NCBI GenBank assembly: GCA_020024515.1
Contig: JAHHTR010000066.1
Location: 1 to 11,208, forward strand
From: Angelakisella sp.
GTDB taxonomy: Bacteria; Bacillota; Clostridia; Oscillospirales; Ruminococcaceae
Length of the DNA: 11,208 nucleotides
Direction of reading: 5' to 3'
Below are positions 1-7,425 of the stretch, piece by piece; position 1 is the first letter of the stretch, and every line of letters begins with the position of its first letter. The position numbers and the translations under genes are program-made. Below the pieces are notes generated by a model. That model made no database searches. It worked only from the letters and a program-made list of their open reading frames with translations, and was not told where the DNA came from.

Positions 1-135
1 TATCGGCTCAAACTTGCCCCGTGTCGCCCTTTCGTTGAGTATTGGTATCTCTGTCCCATTTAGCTGTTTTATCGGCAAAATGTGGCAACTTTTTCTTTCA
101 AAATCAAAATCTGATAAGTAAGATTTAATTTTTAA
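1..135 (-). other. Open frame running off the left edge, possible gene remnant
   Basis: After two consecutive TAA codons (141-136) one minus-strand frame stays open for 45 codons to the edge of the window. It contains the protein-like stretches LPIKQLNGTEIPILNER and ATRGKFEPI. No ATG and no ribosome binding site is visible, so the real start, if any, is unclear. A second minus-strand frame and a plus-strand frame (2-121) are also open here, which weakens the case. It lies downstream of the broken RepA-like gene in the same orientation, so it could be the next gene of the same old mobile element, possibly with a damaged 5' end. I do not recognise the family. Confidence 0.2.
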
Positions 136-262
136 TTATTATTCTATTACCTTACCAAACAAAGATATATTAAGTTTTTTCGCTCCCTTGTAGCCGAACG
201 TTTAACTTAGAACGGACAGTTCATCGACAAAATTATTTGTGTAGGCTGTGTGTGAATTTAAC

Positions 263-322
263 TTAGTGCCGATAGGGACGGATATTGTGACACCTCTGTT
301 TTGACGTCACTATCGACACTAA
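263..322. repeat. 60-base inverted repeat overlapping the repA-like stop codon
   Basis: The arms TTAGTGCCGATAG (263-275) and CTATCGACACTAA (310-322) are complementary over 13 bases with one G-U-type mismatch. A second, inner stem GTGAC (287-291)/GTCAC (306-310) lies between them. The right arm covers the TAG stop (319-321) of the RepA-like pseudogene. No T-run follows on either strand, so it is not a clear rho-independent terminator. A 10-base direct repeat, TTTAACTTAG, occurs at 201-210 and 257-266 and touches the left arm. It could be a transcript-end structure, a replication or transfer site, or a recombination site; the sequence does not decide. Apart from this and the edge frame, I see nothing else in 136-318. 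Confidence 0.5.
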
Positions 323-1272
323 TATTCACCAATTCTCTTTCCGTTGTTGCGACGGCAATCACCCATTATCAAACGCTTTTCAAGCTCCTTCGACAGTTTC
401 TTCATATACTTTGAGATGACTCTGTTTGAAAATATATCGTCACTTATTTCACTTAATAGGGACGATAATTCTGTCGGAGTGCCACAGTAAGAAGTCCTGT
501 CTGACATAAATTTTTCAATTGCTTTCACAAAATTATCTTCAAGTATATTGCTTTCGGAATAGCTGTCGCTTTGTTTAATCCAAATGTTATCTTCGTTCCT
601 TTCAAGTTCCCTTTGTTCTATGTCACGACCTATACAACTGAGGGTAGCTATCATTTCGCCACGTTTACTTTGGCTAAGTGTAAACATATTATCGACTGCT
701 CTCTGCAAACCTGTTGAACCTGTTATTTGATTAAACACATCTCCATCTTTTTGTTTTCTGAAATGATGAATCAGAATTATCGCTATCTTGTATCTGTCAG
801 CGATATTTTTAAGCAGTGTTAAATCTGAATAGTCATTTGAATAATTGCTTTCAGTTATGTTTCGGATAGTTTGCAACGTATCGATGATAATTAATTTTGT
901 ATCTTTATGTTCCAAAATGAAACTGCCTATCCTTGTTTCTAAGTCACCGCCCAATTTTGAAACCTCTGTACAGAAGTGAACATTCTTCGGTGCATCGTCA
1001 CATATATCGAACAGTCTGTTTTGAATACGGATTTCATTATCTTTGTAAGCAAGATAGAGCGTAGTACACTTAACGCTTCCGTATCCCCATATATCTTCGC
1101 CCTTTGCAATCTGTATTGCCAGCCACAGAGCCAACCAACTTTTACCGACCTTAGCAGATCCTGCAAGTAATGTAAGTCATATTGGAATTAAATCTTTAAC
1201 CACAAACGGAATTTCGGCAAGCTCTTTGTTTATCAGTTCTTCATCGCTGATTGTTTTAAATTGTGCTTTCAT
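319..1272 (-). pseudogene. RepA/KaiC-like helicase ATPase gene, broken by one nonsense codon
   Basis: The reading frame starts at ATG 1272, with AGGA just upstream, and ends at TAG 319: 317 residues if intact. Codon 32 is TGA (1179-1177), which breaks the phrase IP-stop-LTLLAGSAKVGKSW. One base change to GGA (glycine) would restore the usual glycine before this beta strand. Walker A (GSAKVGKS) is encoded at 1161-1138, after the stop. Walker B-like LIIIDTLQTI, the IIILIHHFRK-type strand and the GSTGLQRAVDNMF segment follow, as in RepA-like hexameric helicase ATPases (AAA_25 type) of plasmids and integrative elements. No ATG, GTG or TTG lies between the stop and Walker A, so a restart would lose the nucleotide-binding loop. 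It is therefore probably inactive. HsdM and the 112-aa gene end with TGA, so TGA is a normal stop here. It is a remnant of a replicating or mobilisable element next to the defence genes. Confidence 0.8.
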
Positions 1273-1360
1273 TTTATCCTGAAATATGATATGTTTATAT
1301 AGTGAATTGAAAGAATTAAATTTTAATAAAATCTATTCTTTACAAAAAAAGGAGATATTT

Positions 1361-1636
1361 ATGGAAATTACAACACCATATGCGAAAGTAATTGTAGATG
1401 AAAGTACTATACTCAATATGTTTTTAATACATGATGTAAGTAACTCAAGGTTTAAATATTATAATATCGGTGATGGGATAGTCAACTTTTGTGAAATGGA
1501 CTTTTCAAAAAGTTTAGATGAAATAAAAAAACTGAATACTATAAAGGTATCCAGTAAAAATATAAAAATTATTAAAAATCTACAAATATTCTTAATTATA
1601 TCAGATATAAGATTTGAAATATTACTGTATTTGTGA
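1361..1636 (+). CDS. 91-aa protein of unknown function upstream of hsdR
   Basis: ATG 1361 is chosen because AGGAG (1350-1354) sits 6 bases upstream; an in-frame ATG at 1286 has no good site. The product is 91 residues, lysine- and isoleucine-rich, beginning MEITTPYAKVIVDESTI. The C-terminal third alternates hydrophobic and basic residues (IKIIKNLQIFLIISDIRF), which could be amphipathic strand or helix. I see no signal peptide, clear transmembrane segment or DNA-binding motif and do not recognise the family. It reads away from the divergent RepA-like pseudogene. Its TGA stop (1634-1636) is part of the probable hsd promoter, so its transcription would run through that promoter. It may be a cargo gene, a small regulator or a non-functional frame; only the ribosome site and reading-frame length support coding. 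Confidence 0.5.
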   Translation: MEITTPYAKVIVDESTILNMFLIHDVSNSRFKYYNIGDGIVNFCEMDFSKSLDEIKKLNTIKVSSKNIKIIKNLQIFLIISDIRFEILLYL

Positions 1637-1642
1637 TATAAT
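1614..1642 (+). promoter_or_regulatory. Sigma-A-type promoter for the hsd operon
   Basis: TTGAAA (1614-1619), a 17-base spacer, and TATAAT (1637-1642) preceded by TG at 1634-1635 (extended -10) form a near-consensus housekeeping promoter. Transcription would begin near 1649-1650, about 40 bases before the HsdR start at 1690. The -10 element directly follows the stop codon of the upstream small gene. The predicted start leaves too little leader for translation from the upstream in-frame ATG at 1657, which supports the start at 1690. Confidence 0.7.
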
Positions 1643-1689
1643 TATAGGCAAATAATATGAATTTTAAATATCAAAAAAGGGGTGTATAT

Positions 1690-4044
1690 ATGAGTACTAT
1701 ATTGTCAAAGAAAAATATGACAGAGGAAGATATAAAATTGCAGTATATAACTCCGGCAATAACCAGTAAATGGGATAGAGCAAAAATTACAATGGAAACG
1801 CAAATAACAGACGGTAAAATAAACCTAAAAGGGAATATGGTATTCCGTGAAAAGCCAAAGAGGGTTGATTATCTTCTGTATTTAAATAACAATAACCCTA
1901 TCGCTGTTGTAGAAGCAAAAGACAATAAGCACAGCGTTGCTTTTGGTATGCAACAAGCCATAGAATATGCAAAAATGCTTAAACTACCGTTTGCGTACAC
2001 TTCCAATGGCGATGGATTTGTTGAGCATGACTTTTTGACAGGTACAGAGCGTGAATTCCCACTTGATGAGTTCCCAACCCAAGAAGAACTGATTGCAAGA
2101 TTTAAGGCAGAGTCCAGTATGACTGCAACTCAAGAAGCTATTATTGCTCAGCCATACTACACCGGTCAAAATACATACCCTCCACGTTACTATCAAAGAA
2201 TAGCCATAAATAGAACTCTTGATGCTATTGCAAAAGGTCAGAATAGATTGTTACTTGTAATGGCAACCGGAACAGGTAAGACCTACACAGCTTTTCAAAT
2301 AATATACAGACTTTTACAAAGTGGATTAAAACGAAAGATATTATATCTGGCTGACAGAAATATTTTAGTTGACCAGTCTATTCAGCAGGACTTTTCACCG
2401 CTTGAAAAGGTTATACACAAAATTAATGTAGCAAAAGACGATAAGACAACCATAACTTCGCACGAAGTATATTTTTCACTGTATCAACAGCTTGTAGGCG
2501 ACGATGATACTGAACATTTCAAAGAACTGTTTAATCCTGATTTTTTTGACCTAATAGTTGTAGATGAATGTCATAGAGGTTCAGCTAAAGAAGACAGCCG
2601 TTGGAGATTAATTCTTGACTACTTTAAGTCTGCAACACAGATAGGTATGACAGCCACGCCCAAAGAAACAAGCTATGTTTCAAATATAGATTACTTTGGA
2701 AAAGCCATTTATACATACAGCTTAAAAGAAGGTATAGAGGATGGATTTTTAGCTCCGTTTAAGGTAATAAAAATAACGACTGATATCGGCGAGGGTTGGC
2801 GTCCGCGTAAAGGACAGCTTGATATTTACGGTCAGGAAATTGAAGACAGAATATACAACAACAAAGACTATGATTATAATATTATAATCGAAGACAGAAT
2901 TCATCAGGTTGCCAAAGAAATAACAGAATATCTTAAAGGTACGGACAGAATGGCGAAAACAATCGTATTTTGCACAACAGAGGACGCTGCCGAAAGAATG
3001 AGGAAAGAGCTTGTCAATTTAAATTCGGATATGGTAAGGAAAAATCCCGATTATGTTGTGCGCATAACCGGCAGTGATGTTTACGGTAAAAACAAGTTAG
3101 ACTACTTTATATCGGTTTCATCACCGTACCCTGTAATAGCCACAACCTCAAAGTTGCTGTCAACAGGCGCAGACTGCAAGATGACAAAGCTGATAGTGCT
3201 TGATGAAATGATAGGTTCAATGACGGAATTTAAACAGATTATAGGCAGGGGTACAAGACTTCGTGAAAAAGATGGTAAAACGCATTTTGTCGTGATGGAT
3301 TTCAGAAACGTAACAAACCTGTTTTCAGATTCGGAATGGGACGGTCCTGTTGAAATTGATGAAAATTACCGAAAAGGTAAAGACACAGACAATGATAATG
3401 ACAGCAAAGCGGACATTAATATCGACAATGATACCCAAGATATTTCCGAGAGTACCGAACCAAAGATTAAACCGATTGTTGACAAAAGCGGCTGTCAGGT
3501 AAAAATCATAAATAAAACGGTATCTGTGTACGACAGCAACGGAAAGCTACTTCGGCAAGAGAGTATTGTCGACTATACAAAGAAAAACATTAATGGCGAA
3601 TATGCTTCGCTTGACAATTTTATCCGAGAGTGGTCGGCAGAGGAAAAGAAAGAGAAAATAAAAAATTTACTTCAAGAACGTGGTATAGACCTTGAAAAAA
3701 TGAAAGTCGAACAAAATATGACTGATGTTGATGATTTTGATTTTATATGTCATGTTGCATTTGATAAAAAGCCTTTGACACGCAGTGAAAGGGCAAACAA
3801 TGTCAAAAAACGTGACTTTTTGAGTAAATACAGCGGAGCTGCGCGTGAAGTGTTGGAGGCTTTGTTGGATAAATATATGAACACAGGTATATACGAGATA
3901 GAAAAAGCCGAGGTATTAAAGCTGGACCCTTTTGTAAAATTGGGCAAGCCCTCCAAAATAGCCGAATACTTCGGCGGTAAAGCAGGTTATATAAAAGCTG
4001 TGCAAGAGCTTGAAAATGAAATATATAGAGATGAGGTTGTATAA
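1690..4044 (+). CDS. hsdR: Type I restriction enzyme R subunit (HsdR, EcoAI/EcoEI-like)
   Basis: HsdR is the ATP-driven translocase and nuclease of a type I restriction complex; it cuts unmethylated DNA away from the recognition site. The start is ATG 1690, with AAGGGGTG five bases upstream, giving 784 residues; ATG 1657 in the same frame has no ribosome site. The N-terminal nuclease shows the PD-(D/E)XK pattern: D60 in RVDYLLYL, then E75-A-K77 in VVEAKD. The superfamily 2 motor follows, with Walker A ATGTGKT (192-198), DECH box (292-295), TATP (321-324) and motif VI QIIGRGTR (about 516-523). A D/N-rich acidic linker (about 564-592) separates the motor from the C-terminal domain, which binds HsdM in this family. 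The length is close to the roughly 800-residue EcoAI/EcoEI R subunits and shorter than the 1000-plus residues of EcoKI or EcoR124I. All key motifs are present, so it looks active. hsdM begins two bases after its stop. Confidence 0.96.
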   Translation: MSTILSKKNMTEEDIKLQYITPAITSKWDRAKITMETQITDGKINLKGNMVFREKPKRVDYLLYLNNNNPIAVVEAKDNKHSVAFGMQQAIEYAKMLKLPFAYTSNGDGFVEHDFLTGTEREFPLDEFPTQEELIARFKAESSMTATQEAIIAQPYYTGQNTYPPRYYQRIAINRTLDAIAKGQNRLLLVMATGTGKTYTAFQIIYRLLQSGLKRKILYLADRNILVDQSIQQDFSPLEKVIHKINVAKDDKTTITSHEVYFSLYQQLVGDDDTEHFKELFNPDFFDLIVVDECHRGSAKEDSRWRLILDYFKSATQIGMTATPKETSYVSNIDYFGKAIYTYSLKEGIEDGFLAPFKVIKITTDIGEGWRPRKGQLDIYGQEIEDRIYNNKDYDYNIIIEDRIHQVAKEITEYLKGTDRMAKTIVFCTTEDAAERMRKELVNLNSDMVRKNPDYVVRITGSDVYGKNKLDYFISVSSPYPVIATTSKLLSTGADCKMTKLIVLDEMIGSMTEFKQIIGRGTRLREKDGKTHFVVMDFRNVTNLFSDSEWDGPVEIDENYRKGKDTDNDNDSKADINIDNDTQDISESTEPKIKPIVDKSGCQVKIINKTVSVYDSNGKLLRQESIVDYTKKNINGEYASLDNFIREWSAEEKKEKIKNLLQERGIDLEKMKVEQNMTDVDDFDFICHVAFDKKPLTRSERANNVKKRDFLSKYSGAAREVLEALLDKYMNTGIYEIEKAEVLKLDPFVKLGKPSKIAEYFGGKAGYIKAVQELENEIYRDEVV

Positions 4045-4046
4045 TA

Positions 4047-5525
4047 TTGAGTAATTTATCGGGATTTGTAAAAAGAGTGCGTGACATAATGAGAAATGAT
4101 GCAGGTATCAACGGTGACGCGCAACGTATAGAACAAATAGCATGGATGTTGTTTTTAAAAATATATGACACGAAGGAGCAAGACTGGGAGTTTGACGATG
4201 ATAATTATGAATCAATAATTCCCAATGAATGTAAATGGAGTAATTGGGCAACAGATGATAGGACAGGGAGAGCTATGACAGGCGATAAACTTCTTAACTT
4301 TGTAAACAACAAATTGTTCCCAACACTAAAAAAACTTCCTGTCGATGCACAAACACCAATAAATAAGGCAATAGTACAAACCACATTTGCCGATGCAAAT
4401 AACTATATGAAAGATGGCGTACTGCTCCGTCAAGTTATAAATGTAATTAATGACCTTGATTTGACAGATTACAATGAAAGTCACGCTTTTGGCGAAATAT
4501 ATGAATCTATACTTAAAGAACTTCAAAGCGCAGGTTCATCGGGTGAATTTTACACACCCCGCGCAGTAACCGATTTTATGGCAAAAATGATAAATCCGCA
4601 AATAGGCGAAAAAATGGCTGATTTTGCTTGCGGAACGGGTGGATTTATTACAAGTTGGCTAAAAGAGCTTGAAACAAGGATAAAGACAACAGAAGACCGT
4701 GAGTTATACAGTAATTCTATTTACGGTATCGAGAAAAAACAATTTCCATATATGCTTTGTATTACAAATATGCTTTTGCATAACCTTGATATACCACAGA
4801 TATACCACGATAATTCGCTGTTAAGAGATGTGCTTGACTACACGGAAGATGATAAATTTGATGTTATACTTATGAATCCTCCTTACGGCGGAAATGAAAA
4901 ACCTGATACAAAGAGTCACTTTCCGTCAGACCTTGCAAGCAGTGAAACGGCAGATTTATTTATGTCTGTAATTATGTACAGATTAAAGAAAAACGGACGT
5001 GCGGCGGTTATATTGCCCGATGGATTTTTGTTTGGTACTGATAACGCAAAGGTATCAATTAAGAAAAAGCTATTGTTAGAATTTAATTTACATACAGTAA
5101 TAAAAATGCCAAACAGCGTATTTGCCCCATACACATCTATTACGACCAATATATTGTTTTTTGACAATACCGGCAGTACAAAAGAAACTTGGTTCTACCG
5201 TTTGGATATGCCCGAGGGATACAAGAATTTTTCAAAGACAAAGCCAATGAAGCTTGAGCATTTTGACCCTGTAATACAGTGGTGGAACAATAGGAAAGAA
5301 ATCAACATAGACGGCTTTGATAAGGCGAAAAAATACAGTGCCGATGAACTGATAAAGACTTATGGTTACAATTTGGATTTGTGTGGATACCCGCACGAGG
5401 AAGAAGAAATACTTGCGCCTATGGATTTAATTCAGCGTTACGAGGAAGAAAGAGCATCACTAAATGCTGAAATAGACAGCGTATTGGCAGAAATAACAAA
5501 CTTGTTGGGAGGAAATGCAGAGTGA
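4047..5525 (+). CDS. hsdM: Type I DNA N6-adenine methyltransferase subunit (HsdM)
   Basis: HsdM transfers a methyl group from S-adenosylmethionine to adenine in the target set by HsdS; two copies with one HsdS form the methylase. TTG 4047 is the likely start: GAGGT (4033-4037) lies upstream, and the encoded N-terminus (SNLSGFVKRVRDIMRNDAG) matches the family pattern, whereas the next ATG (4089) would cut into it. The product is 492 residues. An N-terminal helical domain contains GDAQRIEQIAWMLFLKIYD (about 23-41). The catalytic domain has GEFYTPR (166-172), the cofactor motif ADFACGTGGF (191-200) and catalytic NPPY (277-280), the order expected of gamma-class adenine methylases. The charged C-terminal end (about 450-485) is probably coiled coil that contacts HsdS. 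Its GTGA end overlaps the hsdS start by four bases, implying translational coupling. Length fits the type IB family. No damage is visible. Confidence 0.96.
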   Translation: MSNLSGFVKRVRDIMRNDAGINGDAQRIEQIAWMLFLKIYDTKEQDWEFDDDNYESIIPNECKWSNWATDDRTGRAMTGDKLLNFVNNKLFPTLKKLPVDAQTPINKAIVQTTFADANNYMKDGVLLRQVINVINDLDLTDYNESHAFGEIYESILKELQSAGSSGEFYTPRAVTDFMAKMINPQIGEKMADFACGTGGFITSWLKELETRIKTTEDRELYSNSIYGIEKKQFPYMLCITNMLLHNLDIPQIYHDNSLLRDVLDYTEDDKFDVILMNPPYGGNEKPDTKSHFPSDLASSETADLFMSVIMYRLKKNGRAAVILPDGFLFGTDNAKVSIKKKLLLEFNLHTVIKMPNSVFAPYTSITTNILFFDNTGSTKETWFYRLDMPEGYKNFSKTKPMKLEHFDPVIQWWNNRKEINIDGFDKAKKYSADELIKTYGYNLDLCGYPHEEEEILAPMDLIQRYEEERASLNAEIDSVLAEITNLLGGNAE

Positions 5526-6934
5526 CACCGCAACAGTTGAAAAACAGTATTTTGCAACTTGCCATTCAAGGCAAACTTGTAGAACAGCGTAAGGAAGAAG
5601 GCTCAGCCGAAGAACTGTACAAGGCAATACAGCAAGAGAAACAAAAGCTGATAGATGAAAAGAAAATAAAAAGGGAAAAACCACTGCCACCTATAACAGA
5701 AGATGAAATACTTTTTGCTATTCCTGATACTTGGAAATGGGTAAGAACTGGGGATTTATGTTGTTTGTTGGATGGAGAAAAAAATATAGATAAAAAATAT
5801 CCCTATCTCGAAGCACAATATCTAAGAAAAAACAAAGAAGCAGAAATAAAAACAAGTGGAAAACTTGTTTTTAAGGGTGACAACTTAATATTAGTTGATG
5901 GGGAAAATTCAGGAGAAATTTTTACGATTAATGAAGATGGTTATATGGGAAGTACTTTTAAACTTTTAAAGATAAATTCTAAAATATTTGAACCTTTCTT
6001 TAAATATTTTTTGTTACTGCATAAGAAAGATTATAGGAACAATAAAATAGGGGCAGCTATACCACATTTAAATAAAAAATTATTTTTTGAGATGCCTTTC
6101 CCCCTTCCCCCATTCGCTGAGCAAAAACGTATAGTATCAAAAATTGAAGAAATATTGCCGCTAATAGACAAATACGAAAAGGCTTGGACTAAATTAAAAG
6201 ATTTTAACACACGTTTCCCCACTGATATGCAAAAGTCTATTTTGCAAACAGCCATACAGGGTAAGCTCGTGGAGCAGCGTGCCGAAGAAGGCACAGCCGA
6301 AGAACTGTACAAAGCTATACAAGAAGAAAAACAAAAATTAATAGCTGAAAAGAAGATTAAAAAAGAAAAACCACTGCCAGAAATAACAGAAGACGAAATA
6401 CCTTTTGATATTCCTAATACTTGGAAGTGGGTGAGGTTGGGTAGTGTTTTGCATAAACTTACAGATGGAACACATTCCACACCTAAGTATACTGTAAGTG
6501 GTGTTCCATTTCTTTCTGTAAAAGATATAAGTTCCGGTATTTTAAATTTTTCAAACTGTAAATATATTTCAGAAACTGAGCATTATAAAATATATGCAAG
6601 ATGTAATCCTGAATATGGAGATTTATTACTTACAAAAGTTGGGACAACTGGAATACCAGTAATTGTTGATACTGATAAACAATTTTCTTTATTTGTCAGC
6701 GTTGCACTTTTGAAATTTAATCAAAAGTGGATTAATAATAAATTTTTGAAATTTATTATTAGTTCGCCACTTGTTCAAGCACAAGCTTTAGAAAATACAA
6801 AAGGAATTGGAAATAAAAATTGGGTTATGCGTGATATTGCTAATACCTTAATTCCACTTCCACCTATTGCCGAGCAAAAACGTATAGTAGAAAAGATTGA
6901 ACAATTATTACCGTTGTGTGAAAGGTTAAAGTAA
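5522..6934 (+). CDS. hsdS: Type I specificity subunit (HsdS) with two target-recognition domains
   Basis: HsdS picks the DNA target for both methylation and cutting. GTG 5522 overlaps the hsdM stop, with GGGAGG (5507-5512) nine bases upstream. The 470-residue protein is two half-repeats. A conserved helical segment (6-75) recurs at 236-305, exactly 230 residues later, each ending in WKWVR. Each leads into a different recognition domain: TRD1 about 76-195, TRD2 about 306-445. Each recognition domain ends in a PLPP-x-AEQKRIV-type segment (195-205 and 446-456) that starts the next coiled coil. The two recognition domains differ, so the target should be bipartite and asymmetric; the bases recognised cannot be read from sequence. 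It is shorter than EcoAI/EcoEI HsdS (near 590) but contains both halves and looks complete. The recognition domains are much AT-richer than the conserved segments (17 of 60 G+C at 5821-5880 against 28 of 60 at 5581-5640), a sign of domain exchange. Confidence 0.95.
   Translation: MTPQQLKNSILQLAIQGKLVEQRKEEGSAEELYKAIQQEKQKLIDEKKIKREKPLPPITEDEILFAIPDTWKWVRTGDLCCLLDGEKNIDKKYPYLEAQYLRKNKEAEIKTSGKLVFKGDNLILVDGENSGEIFTINEDGYMGSTFKLLKINSKIFEPFFKYFLLLHKKDYRNNKIGAAIPHLNKKLFFEMPFPLPPFAEQKRIVSKIEEILPLIDKYEKAWTKLKDFNTRFPTDMQKSILQTAIQGKLVEQRAEEGTAEELYKAIQEEKQKLIAEKKIKKEKPLPEITEDEIPFDIPNTWKWVRLGSVLHKLTDGTHSTPKYTVSGVPFLSVKDISSGILNFSNCKYISETEHYKIYARCNPEYGDLLLTKVGTTGIPVIVDTDKQFSLFVSVALLKFNQKWINNKFLKFIISSPLVQAQALENTKGIGNKNWVMRDIANTLIPLPPIAEQKRIVEKIEQLLPLCERLK
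5537..5746 (+). repeat. hsdS: First copy of the hsdS internal direct repeat
   Basis: This 210-base segment encodes HsdS residues 6-75 and is closely similar, at DNA and protein level, to 6227-6436, offset by exactly 690 bases. It encodes the conserved helical spacer containing QGKLVEQR, AEELYKAIQ and ending WKWVR. Such conserved blocks are the usual crossover points for swapping recognition domains in type I systems. Confidence 0.85.
6227..6436 (+). repeat. hsdS: Second copy of the hsdS internal direct repeat
   Basis: It encodes HsdS residues 236-305, the central conserved region between the two recognition domains. Shared DNA runs with the first copy include the stretch encoding AEELYKA and the stretch encoding ITEDEI. 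Recombination between the two copies would delete exactly one recognition domain in frame, leaving a half-size HsdS. Confidence 0.85.
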
Positions 6935-6944
6935 TATAATTGTT

Positions 6945-7283
6945 ATGGATATTGAAGACGAAGAGCTGTCTTATCAAGTATATCAAAAAAATATTATTTC
7001 ATATTATATGATTTTAAGCGATAAAGATATAGAAGAACTATTGGGTTACTTTAATGCTAAAGATTTTGAACCATATAGAAACAGAAAAATGTCAATGGAT
7101 GATTCGGGGTATTGGGGATATAGAGATGAATATACAATGTTTTTTATAGGAATAACTTCATCATATATCCCTATTATTGAATTACCTATGGATTTTATAT
7201 ATTCAAAAAAATATGAACCACCAACTGAAAAGTTATATAATTATTTAATAGAAGCTTTTTTTAGGTTGACAAAAATGGTATGA
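6945..7283 (+). CDS. 112-aa acidic protein of unknown function between hsdS and the phosphoesterase gene
   Basis: ATG 6945 lies 10 bases after the hsdS stop on the same strand, so it is probably cotranscribed; no strong ribosome site is visible, which suggests coupling to hsdS translation or weak expression. The 112-residue product starts with an acidic run (MDIEDEELSYQ) and is rich in aromatic residues, notably in the YWGYRDEYTMFFIGITSSY segment (about 58-76). The hydrophobic pieces look like buried strands of a small soluble fold rather than membrane spans. I see no catalytic motif, zinc ligands or helix-turn-helix and do not recognise the family. Possible roles are an accessory or regulator of the R-M system, a partner or inhibitor of the downstream phosphoesterase-NTPase, or unrelated cargo. 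It is AT-richer than hsdM, like the gene that follows. Confidence 0.6.
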   Translation: MDIEDEELSYQVYQKNIISYYMILSDKDIEELLGYFNAKDFEPYRNRKMSMDDSGYWGYRDEYTMFFIGITSSYIPIIELPMDFIYSKKYEPPTEKLYNYLIEAFFRLTKMV

Positions 7284-7387
7284 AACTAAAAAACAGTCGT
7301 TTGAAAATTAATAATTATAAAATCTAAGATGTGTAGTAAAAAGTATTAAAAAATTTATTACTTATGTAAAGTTTTGAAATGAACAAT

Positions 7388-7405
7388 AAAAAGTTTTCAC
7401 TTTTT
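7388..7405. repeat. Short inverted repeat just before the phosphoesterase gene's ribosome site
   Basis: AAAAAGT (7388-7394) and ACTTTTT (7399-7405) are perfect inverted copies around TTTC, ending six bases before AGGAGG (7411-7416). The stem has few G-C pairs, so it would be weak in RNA; a protein-binding site is as likely. The rest of the 142-base gap (7284-7425) is very AT-rich, and no promoter with good boxes and spacing stands out. Confidence 0.4.
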
Positions 7406-7425
7406 ATATGAGGAGGATAAAAAAA

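Noticed and set aside
976..1170. Plus-strand open frame of 64 codons inside the RepA-like pseudogene
   Set aside because: It lies wholly opposite a recognisable conserved gene and has no ribosome binding site; a mirror of the coding strand.
1177..1179. TGA read as glycine (alternative genetic code) in the RepA-like gene
   Set aside because: TGA ends hsdM (5523-5525), the 112-aa gene and the 91-aa gene, so it is an ordinary stop codon here; a nonsense mutation is the simpler reading.
3803..4171. 122-codon minus-strand open frame across the hsdR-hsdM junction
   Set aside because: Antisense to two well-supported genes, with no ribosome site and no family resemblance.
6031..6480. 149-codon minus-strand open frame inside hsdS
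   Set aside because: It is opposite the conserved HsdS repeat, rich in serine and cysteine as expected from an antisense frame, and has no supporting signals.
7374..7402. Promoter for the phosphoesterase gene at TTGAAA 7374-7379
   Set aside because: At the correct spacing the -10 position reads TCACTT, which is too far from consensus; no other pair in 7284-7410 is convincing.
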